Below, one piece after another: positions 1 through 7,192 of a stretch of 8,068 nt of DNA (position 1 is the first letter of the stretch; each line of letters starts with the position of its first letter). Made by a program: the position numbers and the translations under genes. The notes beneath the pieces were generated by a model. It worked only from the letters and a program-made list of their open reading frames with translations. It was not told where the DNA came from and did no database searches. The DNA is from Deltaproteobacteria bacterium (GTDB taxonomy: Bacteria > Desulfobacterota > Anaeroferrophillalia > Anaeroferrophillales > Tharpellaceae), in NCBI GenBank assembly GCA_030595135.1, contig JAUVDU010000054.1, positions 1-8,068 of the forward strand, read 5' to 3'.

Positions 1-207
1 TACATCCATAAACCATACGAGACGGGTTGAAACCCGGCAATCCCGATATAAAACCTGTCGCTTTTTGAAGTCCAGTGTCTCGAAGTAAAATGGATAATTT
101 CGAAAAAATGAAATGGTCTGGGATCGTCTGCCGCTATGGTGGTATAGAGGATTTATGATATTGTTATTAAAGGGATTTTCTAATGAAATGACAGGAGGAT
201 AAAGAGC
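1..207. other. Left-edge region without a supported gene
   Basis: No convincing gene is visible here. Plus frame 1 is open from the edge only to a TGA at 28-30, and frame 2 only to a TAA at 86-88; either could be the tail of an upstream gene, but neither tail is recognisable. Two competing hairpins overlap. One is a short stem, 23-27 with 32-36. The other is an 8-base-pair stem with one G-U wobble, 21-28 with 52-59, followed by a run of five T at 62-66, which could be a weak terminator for a gene entering from the left. The rest is AT-rich, probably upstream sequence of the ORF at 208. No riboswitch class I know fits. Confidence 0.4.
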
Positions 208-357
208 GTGGAAAGCAATCTAATAGATTTGGTTGGAAATGCTGGCATTCCTGAATTGATAAATTTTAGCTACGATTATTTTGTTGATTATTTCAAGCAA
301 TTTAAAGTAAATTTTACCCCAAATTTACATCAGTTTTACATCACCGAATTGGGCTAA
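208..357 (+). CDS. Small hypothetical protein, 49 residues
   Basis: This is a short ORF starting with GTG and ending in TAA at 355-357. An ideal Shine-Dalgarno AGGAGG sits at 193-198, nine bases before the start, and is the best ribosome binding site in the window; it is the main reason to believe the ORF. An in-frame TGA at 184-186 rules out a longer version. The product begins MESNLIDLVGNAG and has an aromatic-rich middle (residues 20-36, many Phe and Tyr). It shows no obvious signal peptide, membrane segment, cysteine motif or known domain. Codons are more AT-rich than in the genes to the right. The stop is followed closely by the hairpin at 366-390, which could also end this transcript. 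It may be a real small protein, a remnant of a longer gene, or chance. I do not recognise a family and assign no function. Confidence 0.4.
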   Translation: MESNLIDLVGNAGIPELINFSYDYFVDYFKQFKVNFTPNLHQFYITELG

Positions 358-390
358 AAAAGAAAGGGTTTCGCTAAGCTAGCGAAACCC
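356..390 (-). terminator. Rho-independent terminator of tRNA-fMet, possibly bidirectional
   Basis: A perfect 10-base-pair stem (366-375 with 381-390) closes a five-base loop. On the minus strand it is followed by an almost unbroken T run, the complement of A-rich 356-365. It lies 11 bases past the CCA end of the tRNA gene, where a terminator is expected. In the plus direction the stem is followed by only four T (396-399), so termination of the 49-residue ORF transcript is possible but weaker. Confidence 0.85.
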
Positions 391-401
391 TAAAGTTTTA
401 T

Positions 402-478
<77 letters not shown>

Positions 479-482
479 ACAC

Positions 483-504
483 TCGACAAACGGGTTGTTG
501 TCGA
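483..504 (-). other. Hairpin in the 5' leader of the tRNA-fMet precursor
   Basis: A perfect 7-base-pair stem (483-489 with 498-504) encloses an 8-base loop. It lies between the predicted transcription start (about 508) and the mature tRNA 5' end at 478, so nearly the whole precursor leader would be folded. It might help keep the leader from pairing with the tRNA before RNase P cleavage; that role is inference. Confidence 0.55.
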
Positions 505-514
505 AAGGAAGGCG

Positions 515-543
515 CTTATAGCAGGCGTTGCCGAACCTGTCAA
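515..543 (-). promoter_or_regulatory. Sigma-70 promoter of tRNA-fMet
   Basis: On the minus strand there is a perfect -35 TTGACA (538-543), a 17-base spacer and a -10 TATAAG (515-520), one base from consensus. The start would fall near 508, giving a leader of about 30 bases. Near-consensus promoters are expected for a single-copy stable RNA gene. Confidence 0.85.
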
Positions 544-606
544 GGAAAAGATTGACGAAATGTTGGTTTATCGGAGATAAGTTTTTTGCGGGATGTCAAG
601 CTATAG

Positions 607-635
607 TTGCAATTCCCTTTTTAACCGACTATGAT
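607..635 (+). promoter_or_regulatory. Sigma-70 promoter upstream of lptG
   Basis: A -35 TTGCAA (607-612) and a -10 TATGAT (630-635) are separated by exactly 17 bases. Each hexamer is one base from consensus. Transcription would begin near 642, giving a leader of about 63 bases before lptG. It diverges from the tRNA promoter; the two -35 boxes are about 64 bases apart. It probably drives lptG and perhaps prfB and rnj. Confidence 0.7.
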
Positions 636-704
636 AGTCATCTTGTGATTTTTACGAGTGCATCATCTTACGGTTGTCAGTAAAAGGAGTTATTTGTTGT
701 TATA

Positions 705-1802
705 ATGCGTATCTATTCTCGTTATCTTTTAAAAGAGATGCTGGCTCTTTTTTTCTTGAGCCTCTTGGCTTTGCTCTCTATTTATCTGCTGGTTGATTTT
801 TTTTCCAAGGTTGATAATGCAATGGAAAACCAGGCTGGCTTCTTGCCTTTGTTCCTCTTTTTGGCAAATCAGATTCCTTTCCTTCTGGGTAAATTTATTC
901 CTCTGGCTCTGTTGCTGGCAACGATGCTGGCTTTAGGGGGGATGGCGCAAAATAACGAGATCGTGGCTTTTCAGGCGGGTGGTTTGAGTCTGGTTAAGAT
1001 GGCCCGGCCATTAGTTGGGGCCGGGTTGGTTTTGGCTCTGGTGACTTTCTTTATTAATAACAATCTGGTGCCGGTTGCCAGCCTTGAAGCTGATCGTTTG
1101 AAAACCGTTGCCATAAGGGGTGATGAAGAGAAGAATCTTTACAATCTCAAGAGCTTATGGTATGCCGGGCAAGACGGAATCTACTATTTTGAGAACCTTG
1201 ACCCGGTTGAAAAATCAATAGAAAAAGCTTTACTTTATCGTTTTTCAGATGATCGTCGTCTTAGTCGGCGACTTGATATTGAAAAACTGGTTTTTCTTGA
1301 AGACGAGAAAAAATGGGTCGGTGAAAAGGTTAAAGTCAGAGATTTCAGGTCTCATGACGGTTTTACCGATGTTGCCGGGTTTCGCCAAGCGGAGAACCTG
1401 GAGTTGGATATCGTTGAAACTTTTCAAGATTTCATGGTGCCTCGTAAAGAGCCCGATCGCATGTCGCTTAGAGAGCTTAAAAGTTACATCGGAAAAGCCA
1501 AGAGTGCCGGACTTTCACATATAGCGTATACGGTTGAAATTTTTAACCGTATATTGTACCCGTTTTCTTGTCCTTTGATGATTCTCCTGGCGATTCCATT
1601 TTCTTTAACTTCCCGGCGTCATGGCGGGGCGGCCCGAGGGGTCGCGATCAGTTTGTTGCTCGGATTTTCTTTTTGGGTGACCCTCTCTTTGTCATTGGCT
1701 CTGGGGCAGGGCCGTTTGTTGGGGCCATTGACGGCTGCGGTTCTTCCTTATCTGCTCTATGGCTCGTTCGCAATTTTCATGCTTCGGCAAAAGGTTGGGT
1801 GA
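705..1802 (+). CDS. lptG: LPS export ABC transporter permease, LptF/LptG family (likely LptG)
   Basis: This is an inner-membrane permease of the YjgP/YjgQ family. In the LptB2FG complex, LptF and LptG extract lipopolysaccharide from the inner membrane and pass it to the LptC-LptA bridge. The 365 residues match the family length. Hydrophobic segments near 12-34, 55-80, 101-118, 280-301, 310-333 and 340-360 give the six-helix layout, with a soluble periplasmic domain (about 125-275) between helices 3 and 4. The N-terminal run YLLVDFFSKVDN and the cytoplasmic loop NNEIVAFQAGG (83-93), which should contact the LptB ATPase, are typical. The long first helix ending in VDFF favours LptG over LptF, though the split is not certain. 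The ATG follows AGGAG (685-689) at a rather long 15-base spacing, and no closer in-frame start exists. The usual lptF partner is not beside it within this window. Confidence 0.9.
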   Translation: MRIYSRYLLKEMLALFFLSLLALLSIYLLVDFFSKVDNAMENQAGFLPLFLFLANQIPFLLGKFIPLALLLATMLALGGMAQNNEIVAFQAGGLSLVKMARPLVGAGLVLALVTFFINNNLVPVASLEADRLKTVAIRGDEEKNLYNLKSLWYAGQDGIYYFENLDPVEKSIEKALLYRFSDDRRLSRRLDIEKLVFLEDEKKWVGEKVKVRDFRSHDGFTDVAGFRQAENLELDIVETFQDFMVPRKEPDRMSLRELKSYIGKAKSAGLSHIAYTVEIFNRILYPFSCPLMILLAIPFSLTSRRHGGAARGVAISLLLGFSFWVTLSLSLALGQGRLLGPLTAAVLPYLLYGSFAIFMLRQKVG

Positions 1803-1823
1803 GAAGTCACCCATAACATATTG

Positions 1824-1857
1824 AAGCTACTGGATTCCGGTTTTCGCCGGAATGACG
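1824..1857. repeat. Short palindromic intergenic repeat (ATTCCGG...CCGGAAT type)
   Basis: A hairpin pairs ATTCCGG (1834-1840) with CCGGAAT (1847-1853) across a six-base loop. It sits in the 80-base gap between lptG and prfB, with a TGGATTCCGG...GGAATGACG context. That wording matches a dispersed palindromic repeat I know from many proteobacterial and Desulfobacterota genomes, often in several copies per intergenic region; only one copy is here. The T-rich tail (1858-1869) could make it a weak terminator after lptG. Confidence 0.65.
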
Positions 1858-1882
1858 TTTTGTTGTTTTACAGGAGAAATTG

Positions 1883-2993
1883 ATGTCTATACCGCAAGAG
1901 ACCACTGACCTTTTGAAAGAGATTGAAGAGATCGTTGATACCTACAGGGGGTATCTTTGATCTCGCTCAGATGCAGGAGCGGATTAGTGAGATTGAAGAT
2001 ATAAGTTCGGGAGAGGCGTTCTGGAGCAGTCCTGATAAAGCTCGGGAGATTCTCAAAGAGGGGACGTTGCTCAGTCGTGAAGTAGATCGTTGGCAAGCCA
2101 TTGAAGATGGCCTAGAAGAGGTTGGGTTGCTGGCTGAGATGTTGCGTGATGAGGATGATCCAGAAAGTCTGAAAGAGTTGCAGGCTTTTTTGCATCGGCT
2201 TAAACGAAATCTGACTTTGATGCGTCTCGAAAAGATGATGTCGGGTGAGAATGACGCCGCCAATGCGATTGTCAGTATTAACGCTGGTGCCGGTGGCACT
2301 GAAGCTCAAGACTGGGTTGAGATGTTGATGCGCATGTATCTGCGCTGGGCCGAGAAACGGGGCTGGAAGAGTTCTATTGTCGATATTTTGCCGATGGATG
2401 AAGGGGGCATAAAAAGCGTTACTTTTACTGTTAGCGGAGAGCATGCTTTTGGTAATTTCCGTTCTGAAAGCGGTATTCATCGTTTGGTGCGCATCTCGCC
2501 TTTTGATGCTGGTAATCGGCGCCATACATCTTTTGCATCAGTTTATGTCTGTCCCGAACTTGATGATGATGTCGAGGTAGAGATTAATGATAGTGATCTA
2601 CGGGTCGATACTTACCGGGCCAGTGGTGCCGGTGGTCAACATGTTAATAAGACCGACTCAGCCGTGCGTATAACCCATAATCCCAGCGGCATTGTCGTAC
2701 AGTGTCAGAATGAGCGTTCGCAACACAAAAACCGGGCTTATGCGATGAAAATGCTTAAAGCCCGCCTCTATGAAAAAGAGATGGAAGAGCGCCGCCGGGC
2801 TCAGGATAAGGTTGAAAGTGCGAAGATGGAGATCGCCTGGGGCAGCCAGATTCGTTCTTATATCCTGCACCCTTACCAGCTCATTAAAGACCATCGTACC
2901 GAATGTGAAACCGGTAATGTTAATCAGGTTTTAGATGGTGGTTTGGATAGTTTTGTCGAAGCCTTTTTATTACAGCAAATGCAGAAAGGATAG
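1883..2993 (+). CDS. prfB: Peptide chain release factor 2, with programmed +1 frameshift
   Basis: RF2 recognises UGA and UAA stop codons in the ribosomal A site and triggers peptide release. The gene is in two frames. Frame 0 runs from ATG 1883 (AGGAG at 1872-1876, six bases upstream) through 25 codons ending RGYL, to an in-frame TGA at 1958-1960. The ribosome slips +1 on CTT and continues in the other frame from GAT at 1959 to the stop at 2993, giving 369 residues (E. coli RF2 has 365). Numbered this way, the stop-reading SPF tripeptide falls at 205-207 and the catalytic GGQ at 250-252, the same as in E. coli; the Gln is normally methylated by PrmC. Residue 246 is Ala, as in most bacteria and unlike the Thr of E. 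coli K-12. The N-terminal part is the helical domain 1. The rnj start follows 13 bases after the stop, suggesting one operon. Reading only the second frame from TTG 1923 would give a wrong N-terminus. Confidence 0.97.
1946..1960 (+). promoter_or_regulatory. prfB programmed +1 frameshift signal
   Basis: The internal Shine-Dalgarno-like AGGGGG (1946-1951) is followed by TAT, the slippery CTT (1955-1957) and the stop TGA (1958-1960). The spacing is the same as in E. coli prfB. When RF2 is scarce, the slow UGA lets the ribosome slip from CTT to TTT and make full RF2; when RF2 is plentiful, translation stops after 25 residues. The base after UGA is T; most known prfB sites have C there. Confidence 0.97.
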
Positions 2994-3006
2994 GGAGTTT
3001 CAGCCG

Positions 3007-4704
3007 ATGTTGACCGATCAGATTTCATCAGAGTTAGCCGCCGACAGTAATCCGGAAGGGTTGCGTCTGCTGCCATTGGGTGGTCTCGGCGAGATCGGTA
3101 TGAACCTGATGGTTCTCGAGTATGATGACGAGATTTTTATTATTGATTGTGGCTTAATGTTTCCTGAGCCCTATATGCTCGGGGTTGATATCGTGATTCC
3201 CGATATCAGTGCCTTGTTGGCGGAAAAAGAGCGGGTTAAGGGTATCATTTTGACCCATGGTCATGAAGATCATATCGGCGCCCTGCCTTTTATTCTGCCG
3301 CAGCTTAAAGTGCCGGTTTATGGTACCGAGTTGACGATCGCCATGGTCAGTCGTCGGCTTGAAGAACATCAGCTGCTTGATCAATCTGAGCTTTGTGTGA
3401 TCAAGGCCGGCGAGACGATCAGCAGCAATAATTTCAGTATTGAGTTTATCCCGGTGGTTCATTCGATCCCGCAAGGGGTGGCCCTGGCGATAACGACCCC
3501 GGTCGGTTTGATCGTCCATTCAGGTGATTTCAAGATCGATTATACCCCGCTTGATGGTCAGCCGACCGATCTGAACCGTTTGGCCCAACTTGGCAGCGAA
3601 GGGGTGGATCTGTTGCTGTCCGATAGTACAAATGTTGAAAGTGCCGGTTATTCGGCCAGCGAAGCCGAGGTCAAAAAAGCTTTTGCCGGGCTTTTTTCCG
3701 AATCTTCGGGGCGGATTATCATTACGCTTTTTTCCTCCAATCTCAATCGTATTCAAGAGATTATTCGACTCGCCCACGAGCAGGGCCGGAAAGTAGCCGT
3801 CTTAGGCCGCAGTTTGCATAATAATCTACTGATTTCTCAAGAGATTGCTCTTTTACAGATTCCGCCTGATACTTTGATCGATATTGAAGAGATTAAATCC
3901 TTGCCCGCGAACGAGGTTTTGGTGATTACGACCGGCAGTCAGGGTGAACCCTTTTCCGGTCTCTCCTTGATGGCTTCCAATAAAAGTAAATGGATCAGTG
4001 TGGAACCCGGCGATACGGTGATTTTCTCGTCCCGTTTTATTCCCGGTAATGAGAAAGCGATCAGCCACCTGCTTAATCGTCTCTCTCGTTTGGGGGCTCG
4101 GGTGCTTTATCGGCAGATTGCTTTTACCCATGTTTCGGGACACGCTTATCGGGACGAGCTTGGTCTGTTGCTCAATCTGGTTAAACCGCGACATTTTATC
4201 CCGATCCATGGTGAGTATCGTCATCTTGATCAACATGCCCGCTTAGCGGTCGAGCGGGGAGTTGCCGCCGAAAAAGCTTTGATCGTGACCGACGGTGATC
4301 TGGTGGAGCTCGATGAAACCGGGTTGCGGCGTTTGGGGCGGGTTGAGCATGGTAAAGTGTTGATCGACGGCAAAGGGGTTGGTGAGATAGATTTTGCCAC
4401 CCTGCATGATCGTCGTCACCTCTCACATAATGGCATGGTTATGATTGTTGTCGGTATCAACGAGAGTACCGGCGAGATTGTTTATGGCCCGGAAATTACG
4501 ACCAAAGGGCTGATTGCTGACGAAAACGAGACTATTCTTGACGAGGCCCGCAGTGTCGTCGATGCGGCCCTGGCCCAAATTCCCTTGGTCGAACGAAGTG
4601 ACTGGATTGAGGTTAAGGCGATATTGCGGCGGGCGGTTAAAAAATATTTTCGTACTACTTTGAATAAGAAACCTATTATCTTACCAGTAATCATCGAATT
4701 ATAA
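3007..4704 (+). CDS. rnj: Ribonuclease J (metallo-beta-lactamase / beta-CASP RNase)
   Basis: RNase J is a cytoplasmic zinc-dependent 5'-to-3' exonuclease and endonuclease for mRNA decay and rRNA maturation. The 565 residues match family length (about 555). From the chosen start, the metallo-beta-lactamase core holds the metal motif HGHEDH at 84-89, a metal His at about 152 (VVHS) and Asp at about 174 (GDFKID). The beta-CASP insertion follows, with SDSTN near 205-209 and GSQGEP near 310-315. His 375 and His 379 lie in HVSGHA, and the last metal His is 401 (IPIHGE). The remainder is the C-terminal domain used for dimerisation in this family. The reading frame is open upstream to ATG 2935, but that overlaps the prfB end by 59 bases; ATG 3007 has GGGAG (2993-2997) nine bases ahead and places the protein start just before the conserved LPLGGLGEIG. 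Probably co-transcribed with prfB. Only one RNase J is in the window, so J1/J2 cannot be told apart. Confidence 0.95.
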   Translation: MLTDQISSELAADSNPEGLRLLPLGGLGEIGMNLMVLEYDDEIFIIDCGLMFPEPYMLGVDIVIPDISALLAEKERVKGIILTHGHEDHIGALPFILPQLKVPVYGTELTIAMVSRRLEEHQLLDQSELCVIKAGETISSNNFSIEFIPVVHSIPQGVALAITTPVGLIVHSGDFKIDYTPLDGQPTDLNRLAQLGSEGVDLLLSDSTNVESAGYSASEAEVKKAFAGLFSESSGRIIITLFSSNLNRIQEIIRLAHEQGRKVAVLGRSLHNNLLISQEIALLQIPPDTLIDIEEIKSLPANEVLVITTGSQGEPFSGLSLMASNKSKWISVEPGDTVIFSSRFIPGNEKAISHLLNRLSRLGARVLYRQIAFTHVSGHAYRDELGLLLNLVKPRHFIPIHGEYRHLDQHARLAVERGVAAEKALIVTDGDLVELDETGLRRLGRVEHGKVLIDGKGVGEIDFATLHDRRHLSHNGMVMIVVGINESTGEIVYGPEITTKGLIADENETILDEARSVVDAALAQIPLVERSDWIEVKAILRRAVKKYFRTTLNKKPIILPVIIEL

Positions 4705-4705
4705 T

Positions 4706-4822
4706 GGCTTCGTAAAACGTCCACCTACTTCGTTGCACAAAACCTTCGTCACTGCGGCGTACTATTTGTACGCCTCATTCCTCAGGTTCCGTGCGCCTCG
4801 TATCTGAACATTTTACTTTGCC
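4706..4822. repeat. Imperfect long inverted-repeat element between rnj and ftsK
   Basis: The outer ends are GGC (4706-4708) and GCC (4820-4822). Inside, the two halves are imperfect reverse complements of each other: GTAAAA against TTTTAC, GCAC against GTGC, AACCT against AGGTT. At the centre a perfect seven-base stem, GGCGTAC (4756-4762) with GTACGCC (4768-4774), closes a five-base loop. The whole looks like one dispersed palindromic element of a kind I associate with Desulfobacterota intergenic DNA. The left arm starts one base after the rnj stop, so the hairpin would form at the mRNA 3' end. It may act as a weak terminator or an end-protecting structure; this is inference. Confidence 0.7.
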
Positions 4823-4838
4823 ATACATTAGAGAAGAG

Positions 4839-7166
4839 ATGGCTTTACCTAAACTGACAATAAAACGCCAGGAGTGGAAAACCGAGATGGTCGGGATTCT
4901 TTTCTTGGGCCTGGCCATTTTTTTTCTTTTGGCTCTGTTCTCCTATTCGCCGAGGGATCCCTCCTGGAACCATAGTGTTGGCGGGGTGATGGATATTGCC
5001 AATTTAGGTGGTCGCATCGGGGCTTTAGTCTCTGACCTGTTGTTGCAAGGGGTTGGCGTTGGGGATTTGATTCTGCCGCTCTATCTGGTTGGTACTTTTG
5101 TCAGTTTGATTAGTGCCCGACAATATCCCCCTTTAAGTAGTGTCGGCGGGGCTTTTCTTTTGATCTTTTGCACTGCGGTCTGGAGTTTTCTCCTGTTTCC
5201 GGTCTGGATATATCAGAGTACCGAAGTCCTGACCGGCGGGGCGCTGGGCTTAATTGTCGGTGAATTTTTAATAACTCTTTTCAACCCCATCGGCACCTAT
5301 CTTTTAATGAGTGTCTGTTTTGCCCTCGCCCTGATTGTCACAACCCATATTTCACCCTTGCGCATAGCGGCCTTGCTGGTTGCCGGCTTGCTGGCGGCCG
5401 GGCGGATGTTGCTTCTGGCACTGCGTCGAATTGCCGCTCTTTTTGCGGGATTGGGGCAGCGTTTTAAAGCGAAAGCGGCCCCGGAGAGAGAACCTGATTC
5501 TCCGGAAAAAGCTAAAAAACGCCTCAAAAAAGTAAAAATCGGTCGGGCTCATGCTGAAAAACCGAAGGCTCCGCCGCCGAATCAGGGGAGTCTGCCTTTT
5601 TTGCGTGAGTGTGGTCGGATTACGTTGCCCAGTTTAGATCTGCTCGATGATCCGCCGCCGCGTCGCAAAAAAGGTACCGATAATGACAGTTTGCGGTTGA
5701 AATCGCAGCAATTGGAGAATAAATTGCGCGATTATGGGGTTGTGGGACAGGTTGTCGAGGTTCATCCCGGCCCGGTTGTGACGATGTATGAATTCCAGCC
5801 GGCGGCCGGGGTTAAGTTGAGTAAAATCAGTTCATTGTCTGATGATCTGGCCCTGGCGATGAGTGCCATGTCGGTGCGCATTGTCGCCCCGATTCCCGGT
5901 AAAGCGGTGGTCGGTATCGAGATCCCTAATCTTGAGCGCGAAGATGTTAATTTCAAGGAGCTGCTTTTAAGTTCGACCTATCAGCGTGGTAAAAGTGTTT
6001 TGCCGATGGCTCTCGGTAAAGAGATCGATGGCGTGCCAATGGTTGCCGACTTGACTAAAATGCCCCATCTTCTGATCGCCGGTTCGACCGGCTCGGGTAA
6101 GAGCGTCGGGATCAACTGTCTGATCTGCAGTATTCTTTTTAAAGTGACGCCGGAGCATGTAAAGTTTATCATGGTCGATCCAAAACGGCTAGAACTTTCG
6201 GTTTATGACCATATCCCGCATCTTCTGTTGCCGGTGGTGACCAACCCGAAACGGGCGGCGGCGGCATTGGGCTGGGCCGTGGAGGAGATGGAGCGGCGTT
6301 ACAGTATGATGTCACTTTCCGGTACCCGGGGTATCGCTTCCTATAATAAATATGTTGAAAAACAGCTGGCTTTGCGTAATCAGGAACCGGAGCCTGAACT
6401 AGAGCCTGAAACTGAAGATGAAGTTTCGGGTAGTGCCGAAATGGGTGAAGCTGAGATTCCGCCGCTTGAAAAATTTCCCTATATTGTTATTATTATTGAT
6501 GAGTTGGCTGATTTGATGATGGTTGCCTCGAAAGAGGTTGAAGAGTCGATTACCCGTTTGGCGCAGATGGCGCGGGCTGCCGGAATTCATCTGATTTTGG
6601 CAACCCAGAGGCCTTCGGTCGATGTTATTACCGGTTTGATCAAGGCTAATTTCCCGGCCCGAATCTCTTTTCGGGTCTCTTCTAAAATAGATTCGCGGAC
6701 GATTCTCGATGCCTCCGGCGGCGAGCATCTGCTCGGCAACGGTGATATGTTGCTGTTAAGCCCAGGAAGTTCCAATTTTACCCGCCTGCATGGAGCTTTT
6801 ATCAGCGACGATGAGATTAAAGATCTGACCGATTATCTGCGTAGCCAGGGCACTCCTGATTATCAAGAGGGTATGCTCAAAAAACATGAAGCCGCCCTGG
6901 CCAAAGGAAAAACCAAAAACGGAGCCCGCACGGCGGCGGATATCGAAGAGGGTGGGGACGAAGAAGAGTACGATGAACTCTATGATCAAGCTGTAGCTTT
7001 TGTTGCCCGCCTCAAAGGGGCTTCATCTTCAATGATTCAACGTAAATTCAGGATCGGTTATAACCGGGCGGCGCGAATTATCGAGACTATGGAGCGGGAA
7101 GGGATCGTCGGCCCGGCTGAAGGCAGTAAACCGAGAAAGATTTTGATTCAACCAATAGAAGAATAG
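4839..7166 (+). CDS. ftsK: DNA translocase FtsK
   Basis: FtsK is a septum-anchored hexameric pump that moves chromosome ends apart at division and activates XerCD recombination at dif. The N-terminal 195 residues hold four or five membrane segments (near 18-36, 75-95, 102-124, 151-170, 174-195). A basic and proline-rich linker of about 100 residues follows, much shorter than in E. coli FtsK, so the total (775) is close to SpoIIIE-type proteins. The motor has Walker A GSTGSGKS at 415-422, Walker B IIIDE ending at 554-555, and a downstream LATQRPSVDVITG. The C-terminal gamma winged helix (about 711-772) includes FRIGYNRAARII, the part that reads KOPS DNA in E. coli. A Glu/Pro-rich acidic stretch (about 515-543) lies between the Walker motifs, where length varies in the family. 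I chose ATG 4839; a GTG at 4791 is in frame but lies inside the palindromic repeat and has no ribosome binding site. The site before 4839 (AGAAGAG) is weak too. Confidence 0.95.
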   Translation: MALPKLTIKRQEWKTEMVGILFLGLAIFFLLALFSYSPRDPSWNHSVGGVMDIANLGGRIGALVSDLLLQGVGVGDLILPLYLVGTFVSLISARQYPPLSSVGGAFLLIFCTAVWSFLLFPVWIYQSTEVLTGGALGLIVGEFLITLFNPIGTYLLMSVCFALALIVTTHISPLRIAALLVAGLLAAGRMLLLALRRIAALFAGLGQRFKAKAAPEREPDSPEKAKKRLKKVKIGRAHAEKPKAPPPNQGSLPFLRECGRITLPSLDLLDDPPPRRKKGTDNDSLRLKSQQLENKLRDYGVVGQVVEVHPGPVVTMYEFQPAAGVKLSKISSLSDDLALAMSAMSVRIVAPIPGKAVVGIEIPNLEREDVNFKELLLSSTYQRGKSVLPMALGKEIDGVPMVADLTKMPHLLIAGSTGSGKSVGINCLICSILFKVTPEHVKFIMVDPKRLELSVYDHIPHLLLPVVTNPKRAAAALGWAVEEMERRYSMMSLSGTRGIASYNKYVEKQLALRNQEPEPELEPETEDEVSGSAEMGEAEIPPLEKFPYIVIIIDELADLMMVASKEVEESITRLAQMARAAGIHLILATQRPSVDVITGLIKANFPARISFRVSSKIDSRTILDASGGEHLLGNGDMLLLSPGSSNFTRLHGAFISDDEIKDLTDYLRSQGTPDYQEGMLKKHEAALAKGKTKNGARTAADIEEGGDEEEYDELYDQAVAFVARLKGASSSMIQRKFRIGYNRAARIIETMEREGIVGPAEGSKPRKILIQPIEE

Positions 7167-7192
7167 TTTTTTCAGTAGTGCGCATGTAACCC

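Noticed and set aside
1..207. Riboswitch or structured RNA leader upstream of the 49-residue ORF
   Set aside because: Small competing stems exist, but none of the conserved cores I know (c-di-GMP, cobalamin, SAM and others) can be matched.
594..599. A second TTGACA (minus strand) as another tRNA promoter
   Set aside because: No acceptable -10 lies 16-18 bases downstream of it, unlike the one at 538-543.
1923..1960. prfB as a single-frame gene starting at TTG 1923
   Set aside because: The upstream frame has a proper ATG with a ribosome binding site and the full classic frameshift signal, and only the joined product puts SPF and GGQ at their usual positions.
2112..2525. Antisense ORF of 137 codons opposite prfB, and similar ones opposite rnj (3853-4236) and ftsK (6399-6728)
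   Set aside because: They are shadows of strongly conserved genes, with no ribosome binding site or recognisable protein features.
2935..3006. A longer RNase J starting at ATG 2935
   Set aside because: It would overlap the prfB end by 59 bases, and the extra 24 residues are just prfB in another frame. ATG 3007 has a good ribosome binding site and fits family length.
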